NCBI RefSeq assembly: GCF_002750855.1
Contig: NZ_NWUC01000002.1
Span: forward strand, 434,001 to 498,000
From: Neopararhizobium haloflavum
GTDB taxonomy: Bacteria > Pseudomonadota > Alphaproteobacteria > Rhizobiales > Rhizobiaceae
DNA length: 64,000 nucleotides
Reading direction: 5' to 3'
Below the pieces are notes generated by a model. That model saw nothing but the letters and a program-made list of their open reading frames with translations. It did no database searches and was not told the DNA's origin. Each line of letters opens with the position of its first letter. Position 1 is the first letter of the stretch. The translations under genes were made by a program, and so were the position numbers. Positions 17,731 through 26,740 of the stretch are shown here, piece by piece.

Positions 17731-17762
17731 AAAAAGCCGCGGCCCAAATCGCGCCGCGGCTT
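17731..17762 (-). terminator. terminator of the DUF882 gene
   Basis: Ten-base stem (17734-17743 with 17753-17762), and on the minus strand a T-run from 17735 to 17731. It stands 22 bases after the DUF882 stop. Confidence 0.85.
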
Positions 17763-17783
17763 GATCAGTCAGCGAATGATGCG

Positions 17784-19640
17784 TCAGTCCGCCTTGGCGA
17801 AGCGCGCGACGCTGAGGAAGTTGACGGCGGCGCCCGTGAAGCGGTTGGCTTCAACGGTGGTTGCCGAAAAGCCCGTCGTATAGACCGTCTCCGGCGCTGC
17901 CCTCAGTGCCTTGTTGACAAAGCGCGGCGACTTGACTGGCTCGGTTACGGTGGCCAGACGGGTCTGGCTGATCGCCCAATCGGAAACCATCGTTTCGGTC
18001 AGGTCGGGTTCGGTGCGGACCGCCTTGGGTTCTGTGCGGCGGGCATCAGCCGCCGTCGGGCGTCCGCCCTTCAGCGGCGTGTTACCCAAGGTGCTGGCCA
18101 TACGTTCGGCGAGAGCGCCATTCGCGGCCGGTGCCGAAGACGATGGATCGAGCGCTGCCATTTCGACAGGCTGAGTCACCTCCCCACCGGATGACCGGGC
18201 GTCGCTGGCCGCGCCGTTTCCAGCGACGTCAGACCCGGCTTGGCCGCTGTCCTCGGCCGATCCATCGCCCGATGCAGCACGAAGGCTCGCCATCTGCGGA
18301 CGATCCGCCGGGACAGGAGCAAGTGCGGTTTGCAGGGCCGATTGACCATCAGGCTCGATCGAAGCTTCCGCCATCAGGACGTCGGTCACGTCGCGACCTT
18401 CGAAGGCCGGTGCGTCGTCGGCAGCGAAAACGCTGATGCCGGATCGGTCGGCAAGGAATTCGGGCACCGGAACGCTATAGGCCGCAAGGTCCACGAACTC
18501 CGGTTTCGCCTCGGGCTGAACCTCGGCAACTTCGCTTTCCGGCGTCGGAGCGGGAAGCGTTGCGGCTGCAAGGCTTGCTGCGGGAGGCGGTGTCGTCTCG
18601 CCAACGAGTGCGAGAGCGGCGACCTGCGGCGGCGGAACCTGGCCTATGACAGGTCGATTGACCGGGATGGGTGCGCTGCGTGATGCCGGAAGGACAGAGG
18701 CAAGCGCACGCTGCGGCGCCGGCTGCGGCGGCGTTGGCTGCTGCACTGCGGCAGGCTGTGCCTGCGGCTGAGGTGCCGACGACGCGATTGCTGTCGCATC
18801 TTCGTCCTCGTCACCATTGTTGCCGAAGAGCATTGCCAGAAGATTGCGGCGGTTTCCGCTCGAGCCATCGCCTGCGCCGCCACCGGCGACTTCGATGCCG
18901 CTGGCGCCGACCCGGCGCTTGTAGTCAGCGAGCGCCTGATCGTAACCGGCCAGTTTCCTGCCGTCTGGCGGCAGGTGAAGCGTCTTGCCGTCAGGGAAAA
19001 GAGACGCCAATTGCTGACGGCTCATGCGCGGCCAGGCACGCACACTGCCAACGTCCAGATGCACGAAAGGCGAACCGGAGTTCGGATAGTATCCGACGCC
19101 GCCAACCTGGAACTTCATGCCCAATTCGCGAATCTTGCTGATCGACACGTCGGGGAGGAAGAAGTCCATAGCCTTGCCAAGCGTGTGCTGGCTGTTCTTT
19201 GCCACGCCAGATGAGCGCGAACGCAACATGTTGTTCGTCTTGGGTGAACGATAGGCCGAAACCACATAGATATAATCGCGCGAGCCGGACGCCTGATAGA
19301 CTTCCCACAGGAGGTCGAACAATCGCGGATCCATTTTGGTCGGTTCGTTTCGCCGCCAATCGCGGAGAATATGGTTGAGCTGGTCGAGACCACTTTGCAC
19401 AAAGCGCCCGTTCTTCTTGAACGTGATCTCGGCGCGTTCCTTGGTATGAGTGAAATGAATCTTCAACGATCGCGTTTGCGCCTGGGCGCCCGTGGTGCCC
19501 AGGGTAAATACGGTCGCGACGAACGCGGCCATGAGGGTCCAGCAGACCGTTCTTGAGACAAGCCGCGAAACCGAGGCGTAACGCACGCCACCGCTTTTCG
19601 CCGCGCTATCGATGCACCCCGAATTGACTGGCAAAATCAT
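17784..19640 (-). CDS. DUF882 / M15A-like peptidase with long low-complexity tail
   Basis: About 618 residues from the ATG at 19640. A signal peptide-like segment (TLMAAFVATVFTLGTTGAQAQ) precedes an M15A/YcbK-type zinc peptidase domain (about residues 30-260). The metal ligands are visible in SQHTLGKAMDF and FVHLDVG, and the FAYRSP-like segment AYRSPKTNNMLR is conserved. Family members cleave or remodel peptidoglycan. The remaining 350 residues are Ala/Pro/Gln-rich and apparently disordered, much longer than in the core family. It lies next to the sigma-54 response regulator on the same strand. Confidence 0.87.
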   Translation of the reverse strand: MILPVNSGCIDSAAKSGGVRYASVSRLVSRTVCWTLMAAFVATVFTLGTTGAQAQTRSLKIHFTHTKERAEITFKKNGRFVQSGLDQLNHILRDWRRNEPTKMDPRLFDLLWEVYQASGSRDYIYVVSAYRSPKTNNMLRSRSSGVAKNSQHTLGKAMDFFLPDVSISKIRELGMKFQVGGVGYYPNSGSPFVHLDVGSVRAWPRMSRQQLASLFPDGKTLHLPPDGRKLAGYDQALADYKRRVGASGIEVAGGGAGDGSSGNRRNLLAMLFGNNGDEDEDATAIASSAPQPQAQPAAVQQPTPPQPAPQRALASVLPASRSAPIPVNRPVIGQVPPPQVAALALVGETTPPPAASLAAATLPAPTPESEVAEVQPEAKPEFVDLAAYSVPVPEFLADRSGISVFAADDAPAFEGRDVTDVLMAEASIEPDGQSALQTALAPVPADRPQMASLRAASGDGSAEDSGQAGSDVAGNGAASDARSSGGEVTQPVEMAALDPSSSAPAANGALAERMASTLGNTPLKGGRPTAADARRTEPKAVRTEPDLTETMVSDWAISQTRLATVTEPVKSPRFVNKALRAAPETVYTTGFSATTVEANRFTGAAVNFLSVARFAKAD

Positions 19641-19854
19641 CCCCACACGCAGGTTTTCATTCCCGTCATACCGCAATGCCCGATCTTTACGGTCGCACCG
19701 TGGCGGGCCGGCAACACAGACGGCCAAGGCTGCAATGTTAGTGAATGAATAGCTAACAACACCTAAACAGTCAAAGCAGTCGGGAATTTTATCGCGTGCG
19801 GGACATTCAAGGCCCAGCGCAAGGAAGCATACTCAACGCGTATCCGTGACAGCC

Positions 19855-21423
19855 TCAACGCGTGTGCACGACGGGATTGCCCGCATCGATACCGTAATCC
19901 TTGAGCTTGCGGTAAAGCGTCGAGCGCCCGATCCCGAGCCGCCTTGCCACTTCGCTCATCTGGCCACCATAGAATTCCAGGGCAAAACGGATGAGTTCCT
20001 CCTCAAGCGCCGCTATGGCTCGCACGTCTCCGTCCTCGTCAAGCGCGTCAAGCGTCGCACGCGATTCGGAACGCAGGGTCCGCCCGGACAGAAATGTCGG
20101 CGTGGCATAGGCGCCCTCTCCGGCAGCGGCAACCGGTTCCTGAAAACCAGGGTTGGCCGGCGGAGGGTCAAGCGACAGCAACGGCGGAGCCTCGGCGAGC
20201 GAGACACGCTGCCCGTCGCCGGCTTCACGCACATCGTATCCCGGCAGCTGCGCGGCGATCTGCGGGAAGAAATCGGGCGTCAGCAGCCCGTCGTCGCAAA
20301 GCACGACCGCACGGAAGACGGCGTTCTCCAGCTGACGCACGTTGCCTGGCCAGTCGTAGGCCGTCAGCATCGCCAGGACCTCCGGGCTGATCGATACCGG
20401 CCCGCGCAACCTGTGCTCGAGCGCGAAACGGTCGGCAAACGCCCGAACCAGCATCGGAATGTCTTCCTTGCGGTTCCTCAGGGGCGGCACGAGGATAGGG
20501 AAGACATTGAGACGGTAATAGAGGTCTTCACGGAAACGCCCGGCCTTCACTTCTTCGATGAGGTTCTTGTTGGTTGCGGAAATCAGCCTGACATCGACCT
20601 TGGCGCTCTGGCGTGCGCCGACGGTCTCGACCTCTCCGTCCTGAACCGCGCGCAAGAGCTTGACCTGAATATCGAGCGAAAGGTCGCCGATCTCGTCGAG
20701 GAACAACGTGCCGCCATTGGCCTCGACAAATTTGCCGCGATGCTTCTCCGTGGCTCCCGTGAAGGCGCCGCGCTCGTGACCAAACAACACGCTCTCGACC
20801 AGCTTGTCCGGGATGGCGCCGCAATTGACCGTGACGAACGGCTTTCCCCGGCGCTCGCTGGCCCGCTGTATCGCACGCGCGATCCGCTCCTTGCCGACAC
20901 CGGATTCGCCCTCGATGACGACCGGGATGTTCGAGGATGCCGCACGCTCGGCCAGATGCATCACCCGTTCCATCGCCGGGCTGGCCGAGACGATGTCGCT
21001 GATCGACCGATCGGGGCGACGCGGTGCCCGGTTGCCGCTCTCATCGACCTTCAGGGCGTTCCGGATGGAAACGGCAAGCCGCTCCGGCGAAACCGGCTTT
21101 ACGACGAAATCGAACGCGCCGGCGCGCATGGCATCGACAACGGTATCGATACCGCCATGGCCGGTCTGCACGATGACAGGCGTGCGGTTTCCATTGGCCT
21201 CCATGCGGCGCATCACCTCAAGCCCGTCCATGCGCGGCATCTTCAGATCGAGCACAATGACCGAAAATTCGGGCCCGCCCGCATCCATTGCCTCGAGCGC
21301 CACGTCACCGTCCTCCGCGGCGATGACGGAGCCGCCCATCTGCTCGACAGCTGCCTTGAGCAGCCGGCGCTGAACGGGATCGTCGTCGACGACGAGGACG
21401 TGGGGGTTTGCTGACTGGTCCAT
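19855..21423 (-). CDS. sigma-54-dependent response regulator (NtrC type)
   Basis: A 522-residue regulator with three parts. The receiver (residues about 8-125) has the acidic pocket VVDDD, phospho-acceptor Asp59 in VLDLKMP and Lys in VVKPVS. The AAA+ domain has Walker A GESGVGKE, the sigma-54 contact GAFTGA, and LFLDEIGDL. The C-terminal Fis-type helix-turn-helix is EVARRLGIGRSTLYRKLKDYG. The frame is open far upstream, but the conserved receiver begins at the ATG at 21423. No sensor kinase is adjacent, so its signal is unknown. It is divergent from the M3 peptidase gene. Confidence 0.92.
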   Translation of the reverse strand: MDQSANPHVLVVDDDPVQRRLLKAAVEQMGGSVIAAEDGDVALEAMDAGGPEFSVIVLDLKMPRMDGLEVMRRMEANGNRTPVIVQTGHGGIDTVVDAMRAGAFDFVVKPVSPERLAVSIRNALKVDESGNRAPRRPDRSISDIVSASPAMERVMHLAERAASSNIPVVIEGESGVGKERIARAIQRASERRGKPFVTVNCGAIPDKLVESVLFGHERGAFTGATEKHRGKFVEANGGTLFLDEIGDLSLDIQVKLLRAVQDGEVETVGARQSAKVDVRLISATNKNLIEEVKAGRFREDLYYRLNVFPILVPPLRNRKEDIPMLVRAFADRFALEHRLRGPVSISPEVLAMLTAYDWPGNVRQLENAVFRAVVLCDDGLLTPDFFPQIAAQLPGYDVREAGDGQRVSLAEAPPLLSLDPPPANPGFQEPVAAAGEGAYATPTFLSGRTLRSESRATLDALDEDGDVRAIAALEEELIRFALEFYGGQMSEVARRLGIGRSTLYRKLKDYGIDAGNPVVHTR

Positions 21424-21594
21424 GATCGGTAGGAATCTGCCCTTGAAGGTTCTGGCGCTTCCCACGACATTCCCATAGGAGCTTGAAGATGAACTTGCCG
21501 GAACCATTCGCATTTTAACGGTCGCGTTCCAGAACGACGCGGATGCGTCGTTGCGGGACGGACGACCTGTTTCAGAACAGAGGAAAGATTGCCG

Positions 21595-23466
21595 ATGACT
21601 GTCGCACAAGCCGGATACACCGCCCTTTCGCCGCGGTCCGCCGCTGCCCATGAGCAAGGTGCGGGCGAGCCGTTCGGCCCCCTGCCGACATGGAAGCTTT
21701 CCGATCTTTATCCCGGCCGCGACTCCGATGCGTTGAAGAACGATCTGGCCGCCGGGATGTCTGACGCGCTGGCCTTCGAAAAGAAGTGGCGTAGCCAACT
21801 CGCAGCGGCGGCAGAAAAGGATAGCGATAACGGGATCGGCGCTGCGATAAGGGAGTATGAGGCAATCGAGGAGCGGCTCGGGCGGATCATCTCCTTTGCA
21901 GGCCTCCTTTATTTCTCGGATACGAGCGACCCGGCCAACGCGAAATTCTACGGCGACATCCAATCCAAACTGACCGATGCGAGCTCGCATCTGCTCTTCT
22001 TCGGCCTTGAGCTCAACGCGATCGACGATGCATCCATGGACGCGGCAATGGCGCGCGACACCCTGACGGGGCATTATCGGCCATGGATCGTCGATCTTCG
22101 GAAAGACAAGCCTTACCAGCTGGATGAAAAGATCGAACAGCTCTTCCACGAGAAATCCATCACCGCGCATGGTGCATGGAATCGTCTGTTCGACGAGACG
22201 ATGGCGGCGCTGCGGTTCGACGTGGACGGCGAAAAGCTGAGCCTCGAACCGACGCTGAACCTGCTTCAGGACCATGACGGGGCCAAACGGGAAAAAGCTG
22301 CGAAAGCGCTGGCCGCGACCTTCAAGGAGAATCTGCGGACCTTCACGCTGATCACCAACACGCTCGCCAAGGACAAGGAAATTTCCGATCGCTGGCACGG
22401 CTTCAAGGACATCGCGGATTCGCGGCATCTGGCGAACCGGGTGGAGCGGGACGTGGTCGACGCACTGGTGGAGGCGGTGCGCGATGCCTATCCGCGCCTG
22501 TCGCACCGCTACTACGCCATGAAGGCGCGCTGGCTGGGCATGGATCAGATGGATTACTGGGACCGCAATGCGCCCCTGCCCGATACCCCGCAAACGCCGA
22601 TCTCGTGGACCGAGGCGCGCGAGACGGTGCTGTCCGCCTACGGTGGCTTCGCACCGGAAATGGCCGAGATCGCAGGCCGGTTCTTCGACAAGGACTGGAT
22701 CGATGCCGAGACGCGGCCCGGCAAGGCACCCGGCGCTTTCGCCCATCCCACCGTTCCGTCGGTCCATCCCTATGTTCTCGTCAACTACATGGGCAAGCCG
22801 CGGGACGTCATGACGCTTGCCCATGAACTGGGCCATGGCGTGCATCAGGTCCTTGCCGGCGGCCAGGGCGCGCTGATGGCCTCAACGCCACTGACGCTGG
22901 CTGAAACCGCCTCCGTCTTCGGCGAGATGCTGACGTTCCGTGCGCTGCTCGATCAGGCAAAAGACAAGCGCGAGCGGAAGGCGATGCTCGCCCAAAAGGT
23001 CGAGGACATGATCAACACGGTGGTCAGGCAGATCGCCTTCTATGATTTCGAGCGCAAGGTCCACACGGCGCGCAAGGATGGCGAACTGACTTCCGACCAG
23101 ATCGGAGAATTGTGGCTCTCAGTCCAGTCCGAGAGCCTTGGACCGGCGATCCGGATATCGGAAGGTTATGAAACCTATTGGGCCTACATTCCGCACTTCA
23201 TCCATTCGCCGTTCTACGTCTATGCCTATGCATTCGGCGACTGTCTGGTGAACTCTCTCTACGCTGTCTACCAGAATGCCGAGGAAGGCTTCCAGGCGAA
23301 GTATTTCGAGATGCTGAGAGCGGGCGGCACGAAGCATCACTCCGAATTGCTGGCACCGTTCGGTCTCGACGCCTCGGATCCTGCGTTCTGGGGCAAGGGT
23401 CTATCGATGATCGAGGGGCTGATCGACGAGTTGGAAGCCCTCGATCGGGATAAAGAGGACGGCTAA
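21595..23466 (+). CDS. M3 family oligoendopeptidase (PepF type)
   Basis: A 623-residue zinc metallopeptidase. The active site HELGH is in MTLAHELGHGVHQ (about residues 405-417), with the downstream glutamate in LAETASVFGEM. PepF/M3 enzymes hydrolyse short peptides in the cytosol. The start at 21595 has AGGAAAG eight bases upstream; an in-frame TTG six bases earlier is too close to that site. Its last base overlaps the ATG of the DUF3445 gene (TAATG at 23464), so the two are probably translated together. Confidence 0.92.
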   Translation: MTVAQAGYTALSPRSAAAHEQGAGEPFGPLPTWKLSDLYPGRDSDALKNDLAAGMSDALAFEKKWRSQLAAAAEKDSDNGIGAAIREYEAIEERLGRIISFAGLLYFSDTSDPANAKFYGDIQSKLTDASSHLLFFGLELNAIDDASMDAAMARDTLTGHYRPWIVDLRKDKPYQLDEKIEQLFHEKSITAHGAWNRLFDETMAALRFDVDGEKLSLEPTLNLLQDHDGAKREKAAKALAATFKENLRTFTLITNTLAKDKEISDRWHGFKDIADSRHLANRVERDVVDALVEAVRDAYPRLSHRYYAMKARWLGMDQMDYWDRNAPLPDTPQTPISWTEARETVLSAYGGFAPEMAEIAGRFFDKDWIDAETRPGKAPGAFAHPTVPSVHPYVLVNYMGKPRDVMTLAHELGHGVHQVLAGGQGALMASTPLTLAETASVFGEMLTFRALLDQAKDKRERKAMLAQKVEDMINTVVRQIAFYDFERKVHTARKDGELTSDQIGELWLSVQSESLGPAIRISEGYETYWAYIPHFIHSPFYVYAYAFGDCLVNSLYAVYQNAEEGFQAKYFEMLRAGGTKHHSELLAPFGLDASDPAFWGKGLSMIEGLIDELEALDRDKEDG

Positions 23467-24386
23467 TGCCGAGCAGGGAGGCCTTGGCGCATCCGGTCCA
23501 CACCCCTTACGACGGTTCTTCAAAGCCGTTCTCGATCGGCCTCAAACCACTCGACCTCACGGCGTGGTTCGAGATCGACCAAGACCTTGGCCGCTATCAG
23601 GGAGAGAAGGAGCGTTTGTGGGCGGATAACCGCCATCAGGTCTACGCCCAAACGGAGGGCTCGCTCCCAGCGCAGAATGAAGCCCTCCGGCTGATCTCCA
23701 GGCAGTTGCCCATCCAGCGGCCGGACATTTACCAGCGGGCCGGCGAACTGATGCGCGTGAGCGAGCGCGTGACGGTCGATCTTGCGGACGATGCGAGCCC
23801 GCCGCTCTGGCGCGCGGCGCGCCTTGTGCCGGACGATCTGGTGATCATGCAGAAGCACGACGACGGCTGGCGGCTGACGGCAGCCTCGCTGTCCTTCCCC
23901 TCGTCATGGTCGCTGCGGGAAAAATTCGATCGCCCCATTCAGGACATCCATGAGACCGTGCCGGCCTTCGGGCGGGGTACCCGCAATGCGATGCTCATTG
24001 ACCGGATCTTCGACAATCTGCAGCCGGACCATCCCGTCTGGCGGCTGAACTGGTCGATCTATCCCGACGACCGGCTGCACCATCCGAAAACGAAGACCGA
24101 GCGGGGTTCGGATTTCGTCCCGCAGGTGGAGCCGGGCTCGACATTCATCCGTGTCGAAAAGCAGACGCTGCATCGACTGCCCCAGACCGGCGCGATCCTC
24201 TTCACGATCCGCATCTATGTCGATCCACTGACTGCGCTGTTGGACCATGGCGAGGGAGAGCGTCTGGCGCGCGGTCTTCGCCAGCAGCTGGAAGCGCTGG
24301 ATGCCGAGCAGATCGACTACAAAGGCCTGGCGCCGCGGCGCGCTGCGCTGATCGCGGCTCTCAGCCGTATCGAACAGTCAAGTTGA
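23466..24386 (+). CDS. DUF3445 protein (heme-dependent oxidative N-demethylase-like)
   Basis: A 306-residue protein of DUF3445, the fold of the heme-dependent oxidative N-demethylase heme subunit, which removes methyl groups from secondary amines. Recognisable stretches are DQDLGRYQGEKERLW, VPDDLVIMQKHDDGWRLTAASLSFPSSW, and RVEKQTLHRLPQTGAILFTIRIY. The other demethylase subunits are not nearby, so this may be a lone paralogue with a different role. It overlaps the upstream peptidase gene by one base. hss follows after 116 bases. Confidence 0.82.
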   Translation: MPSREALAHPVHTPYDGSSKPFSIGLKPLDLTAWFEIDQDLGRYQGEKERLWADNRHQVYAQTEGSLPAQNEALRLISRQLPIQRPDIYQRAGELMRVSERVTVDLADDASPPLWRAARLVPDDLVIMQKHDDGWRLTAASLSFPSSWSLREKFDRPIQDIHETVPAFGRGTRNAMLIDRIFDNLQPDHPVWRLNWSIYPDDRLHHPKTKTERGSDFVPQVEPGSTFIRVEKQTLHRLPQTGAILFTIRIYVDPLTALLDHGEGERLARGLRQQLEALDAEQIDYKGLAPRRAALIAALSRIEQSS

Positions 24387-24502
24387 CGGGCCGCGTCCGC
24401 GGCCGGCTTTATTGTGACATGAAAACGTGCTTTAGCCGGGCATGATCACGGACGGGCCGCATCGCGCCCGCAATCAATCCACGAGCGCAGGAGCATCGGA
24501 CC

Positions 24503-25948
24503 ATGGCAGGCAAGGAATACCCCGTATACGGCGAAATCGACGGCCCGATCGTCATGATCGGGTTCGGATCCATCGGACGGGGCACGCTGCCTTTGATCGA
24601 ACGGCATTTCAAATACGACAAGGATCGTCTGGTCGTCATCGATCCGCGCGCCGACAACGAGGAAATCCTCAAGAAGCATGGCGTCAAGTTCATTCAATCG
24701 GGCGTGACAAAAGAAAACTACAAGGATTTGCTGACCCCGCTCCTGACTGAGGGGCCCGGTCGCGGGTTCTGCGTGAATCTTTCGGTCGACACGTCGTCTC
24801 TCGACCTCATCAAGCTGTGCCGGGAACTGGGCGTTCTCTATATCGATACCGTGGTGGAGCCGTGGCTCGGCTTTTATTTCGACAAGAGCGCCGACAACGC
24901 CTCGCGGACAAACTATGCCCTGCGCGAAACGGTACGTCAGGAGAAGCTGAAGAACCCGGGCGGACCGACTGCCGTTTCGACCTGTGGGGCCAATCCCGGC
25001 ATGGTCTCGTGGTTTGTCAAGAAAGCCCTCGTGGACCTGGCGAACGAGTTTTCGATTGCGTTCGAGGAGCCGGCGCAGGACGACCGACAGGGATGGGCCG
25101 AACTGATGGCCAAGGCGGGCGTCAAGGGAATCCACATCGCCGAACGTGACACCCAGCGCACGAAGCACCCCAAGCCGATGAACGTCTTCTGGAACACCTG
25201 GTCGGCCGAGGGCTTCATATCCGAGGGGCTGCAACCCTCGGAACTGGGCTGGGGCACGCATGAAACCTGGCGCCCGGACAATGCCAAGGACCACAAGGAC
25301 GGATGCAAGGCGGCGATCTATCTCGAACAGCCCGGAGCGAACACGCGGGTGCGCACTTGGTGCCCGACGCCCGGCCCGCAATACGGGTTCCTGGTCACGC
25401 ACAACGAGTCGATCTCGATCGCGGATTTCTTCACCCTCAAGGACGACAGCGGCAACGTCGTCTTCCGACCGACCTGCCACTATGCCTACCATCCGGCCAA
25501 TGACGCGGTGCTGTCGCTGCACGAAATGTTCGGCAATGGCGGCAACCAGCAACCCAAACTGCACGTCCTCGACGAGGACGAACTGGAAGACGGCATCGAC
25601 GAACTCGGCGTCCTGCTCTACGGCCACCAGAAGAACGCCTATTGGTACGGGTCACGTCTTTCGGTCGAGGAAACACGCGAGATCGCGCCCTACCAGAACG
25701 CGACCGGCCTGCAAGTGACGTCGGCTGTCCTGGCCGGCATGGTCTGGGCGCTGGAGAACCCCGAGGCGGGCATCGTCGAAGCCGATGAGATGGACTACAA
25801 GCGCTGCCTCGACGTGCAGATGCCTTATCTGGGACCGGTCGAAGGACACTACACCGACTGGACGCCGCTCGAAGGGCGTCCGGGTCTCTTCCCGGAAGAC
25901 ATCGACGAAAGCGACCCCTGGCAGTTCCGCAACGTCCTCGTCCGCTAG
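24503..25948 (+). CDS. hss: homospermidine synthase
   Basis: A 481-residue NAD-dependent enzyme that joins two putrescines, or putrescine and spermidine, to form sym-homospermidine, the main polyamine of many rhizobia. The Rossmann segment IVMIGFGSIGRGTLPLIERH is at the N-terminus (about residues 12-31), followed by VVIDPRADNEE and the family-specific CGANPGMVSWFVKKAL. Length equals the alphaproteobacterial enzymes. A perfect 11-bp hairpin lies about 27 bases after the stop. Confidence 0.95.
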   Translation: MAGKEYPVYGEIDGPIVMIGFGSIGRGTLPLIERHFKYDKDRLVVIDPRADNEEILKKHGVKFIQSGVTKENYKDLLTPLLTEGPGRGFCVNLSVDTSSLDLIKLCRELGVLYIDTVVEPWLGFYFDKSADNASRTNYALRETVRQEKLKNPGGPTAVSTCGANPGMVSWFVKKALVDLANEFSIAFEEPAQDDRQGWAELMAKAGVKGIHIAERDTQRTKHPKPMNVFWNTWSAEGFISEGLQPSELGWGTHETWRPDNAKDHKDGCKAAIYLEQPGANTRVRTWCPTPGPQYGFLVTHNESISIADFFTLKDDSGNVVFRPTCHYAYHPANDAVLSLHEMFGNGGNQQPKLHVLDEDELEDGIDELGVLLYGHQKNAYWYGSRLSVEETREIAPYQNATGLQVTSAVLAGMVWALENPEAGIVEADEMDYKRCLDVQMPYLGPVEGHYTDWTPLEGRPGLFPEDIDESDPWQFRNVLVR

Positions 25949-25975
25949 GGACGACAGGCGTATTGCTTTCACATG

Positions 25976-26003
25976 GACCGCAATGCATCCTCGCATTGCG
26001 GTC
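25976..26003. repeat. hairpin downstream of hss
   Basis: Perfect 11-base arms GACCGCAATGC and GCATTGCGGTC with a six-base loop. It has no T-run, so it may protect the hss mRNA end or act as a weak terminator. Confidence 0.6.
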
Positions 26004-26132
26004 TCGCGGTTCATTCGTTGCAAATCTGCCACATGGCGATCCTGCGCTTGAATGGGCCCGGAACCAAGGCAATAGCTGCGCATTGCGTCGGCGGGGGCTT
26101 TGACAAGCCCGAACTCAACGGGAGACACCACG

Positions 26133-26519
26133 ATGAATCGTTACCTTCGCCTCTCATGCCTGGCCGGCATGGCCGTTCTGCTCGCCGCATGCCAGTCCGC
26201 CGGGCCGAACCGTCAGCTGGTTCTGCGCGAAGTGCCGCAGCAACGCGGCCCTGCCATCGAGGGCGATTGGGTCGACCCTAACGGTATCGTATCGAGCTTC
26301 AACAGCGGACGGTTCGAGACGCGCACCACGGACACCAACAGCCTGCTGGCCGACGGCAGCTACACCCTCGTCTCGGATCGGCTCGTCGAAATCGACATGA
26401 CCTCGCGTGTGCGCGGGACCCAATCGCAGGTCAACTGCGCCCTCGTCAGCCCATCGCAGCTGAACTGCACCTCCGACAGCGGCTCGCAGTTCTCGCTCGC
26501 GCGGCGCGCTGCCGGCTGA
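26133..26519 (+). CDS. omp10: outer membrane lipoprotein Omp10
   Basis: A 128-residue lipoprotein. The lipobox LLAAC ends a short signal peptide (residues about 1-20), making Cys20 the lipidated residue. The mature domain carries EGDWVDPNGIVSSFNSGRFETRTTDTN and VNCALVSPSQLNCTSDSGSQFSLARR, which closely resemble Brucella Omp10; the two cysteines in that C-terminal part probably form a disulfide. The start was placed at the ATG before the signal peptide; an upstream in-frame ATG adds only non-conserved residues. Confidence 0.94.
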   Translation: MNRYLRLSCLAGMAVLLAACQSAGPNRQLVLREVPQQRGPAIEGDWVDPNGIVSSFNSGRFETRTTDTNSLLADGSYTLVSDRLVEIDMTSRVRGTQSQVNCALVSPSQLNCTSDSGSQFSLARRAAG

Positions 26520-26565
26520 AGAACCGGATTTCAGCGGCAAGAGGCAACAAGACGTCAGATCGACA

Positions 26566-26597
26566 AGGGCCTGGTGGCACACGCCGCCGGGCCCTTG
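26566..26597 (+). terminator. hairpin after omp10
   Basis: An interrupted GC-rich stem (AAGGGCC ... GGGCCCTT) about 50 bases after the omp10 stop, with a short T content after it. Likely transcription end; weaker than the other terminators listed. Confidence 0.5.
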
Positions 26598-26740
26598 TGC
26601 TTCAGGCCGGCACGGCGTCGCTATTTGCGCTTGATGTTGCCGGCTCTTGATGAAAGCATCCCCTGCGGCGCGGTCCGGAGCTTGTCACAAAAGCTCAACG
26701 GAATGCTGTCACCAAAGAGCGGAACGACAAGGGAGCCTTC

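Noticed and set aside
21424-22845. Continuation of the sigma-54 regulator frame for another 470 codons
   Set aside because: It runs antisense to the M3 peptidase gene; the receiver domain starts at the ATG at 21423 and nothing conserved precedes it.
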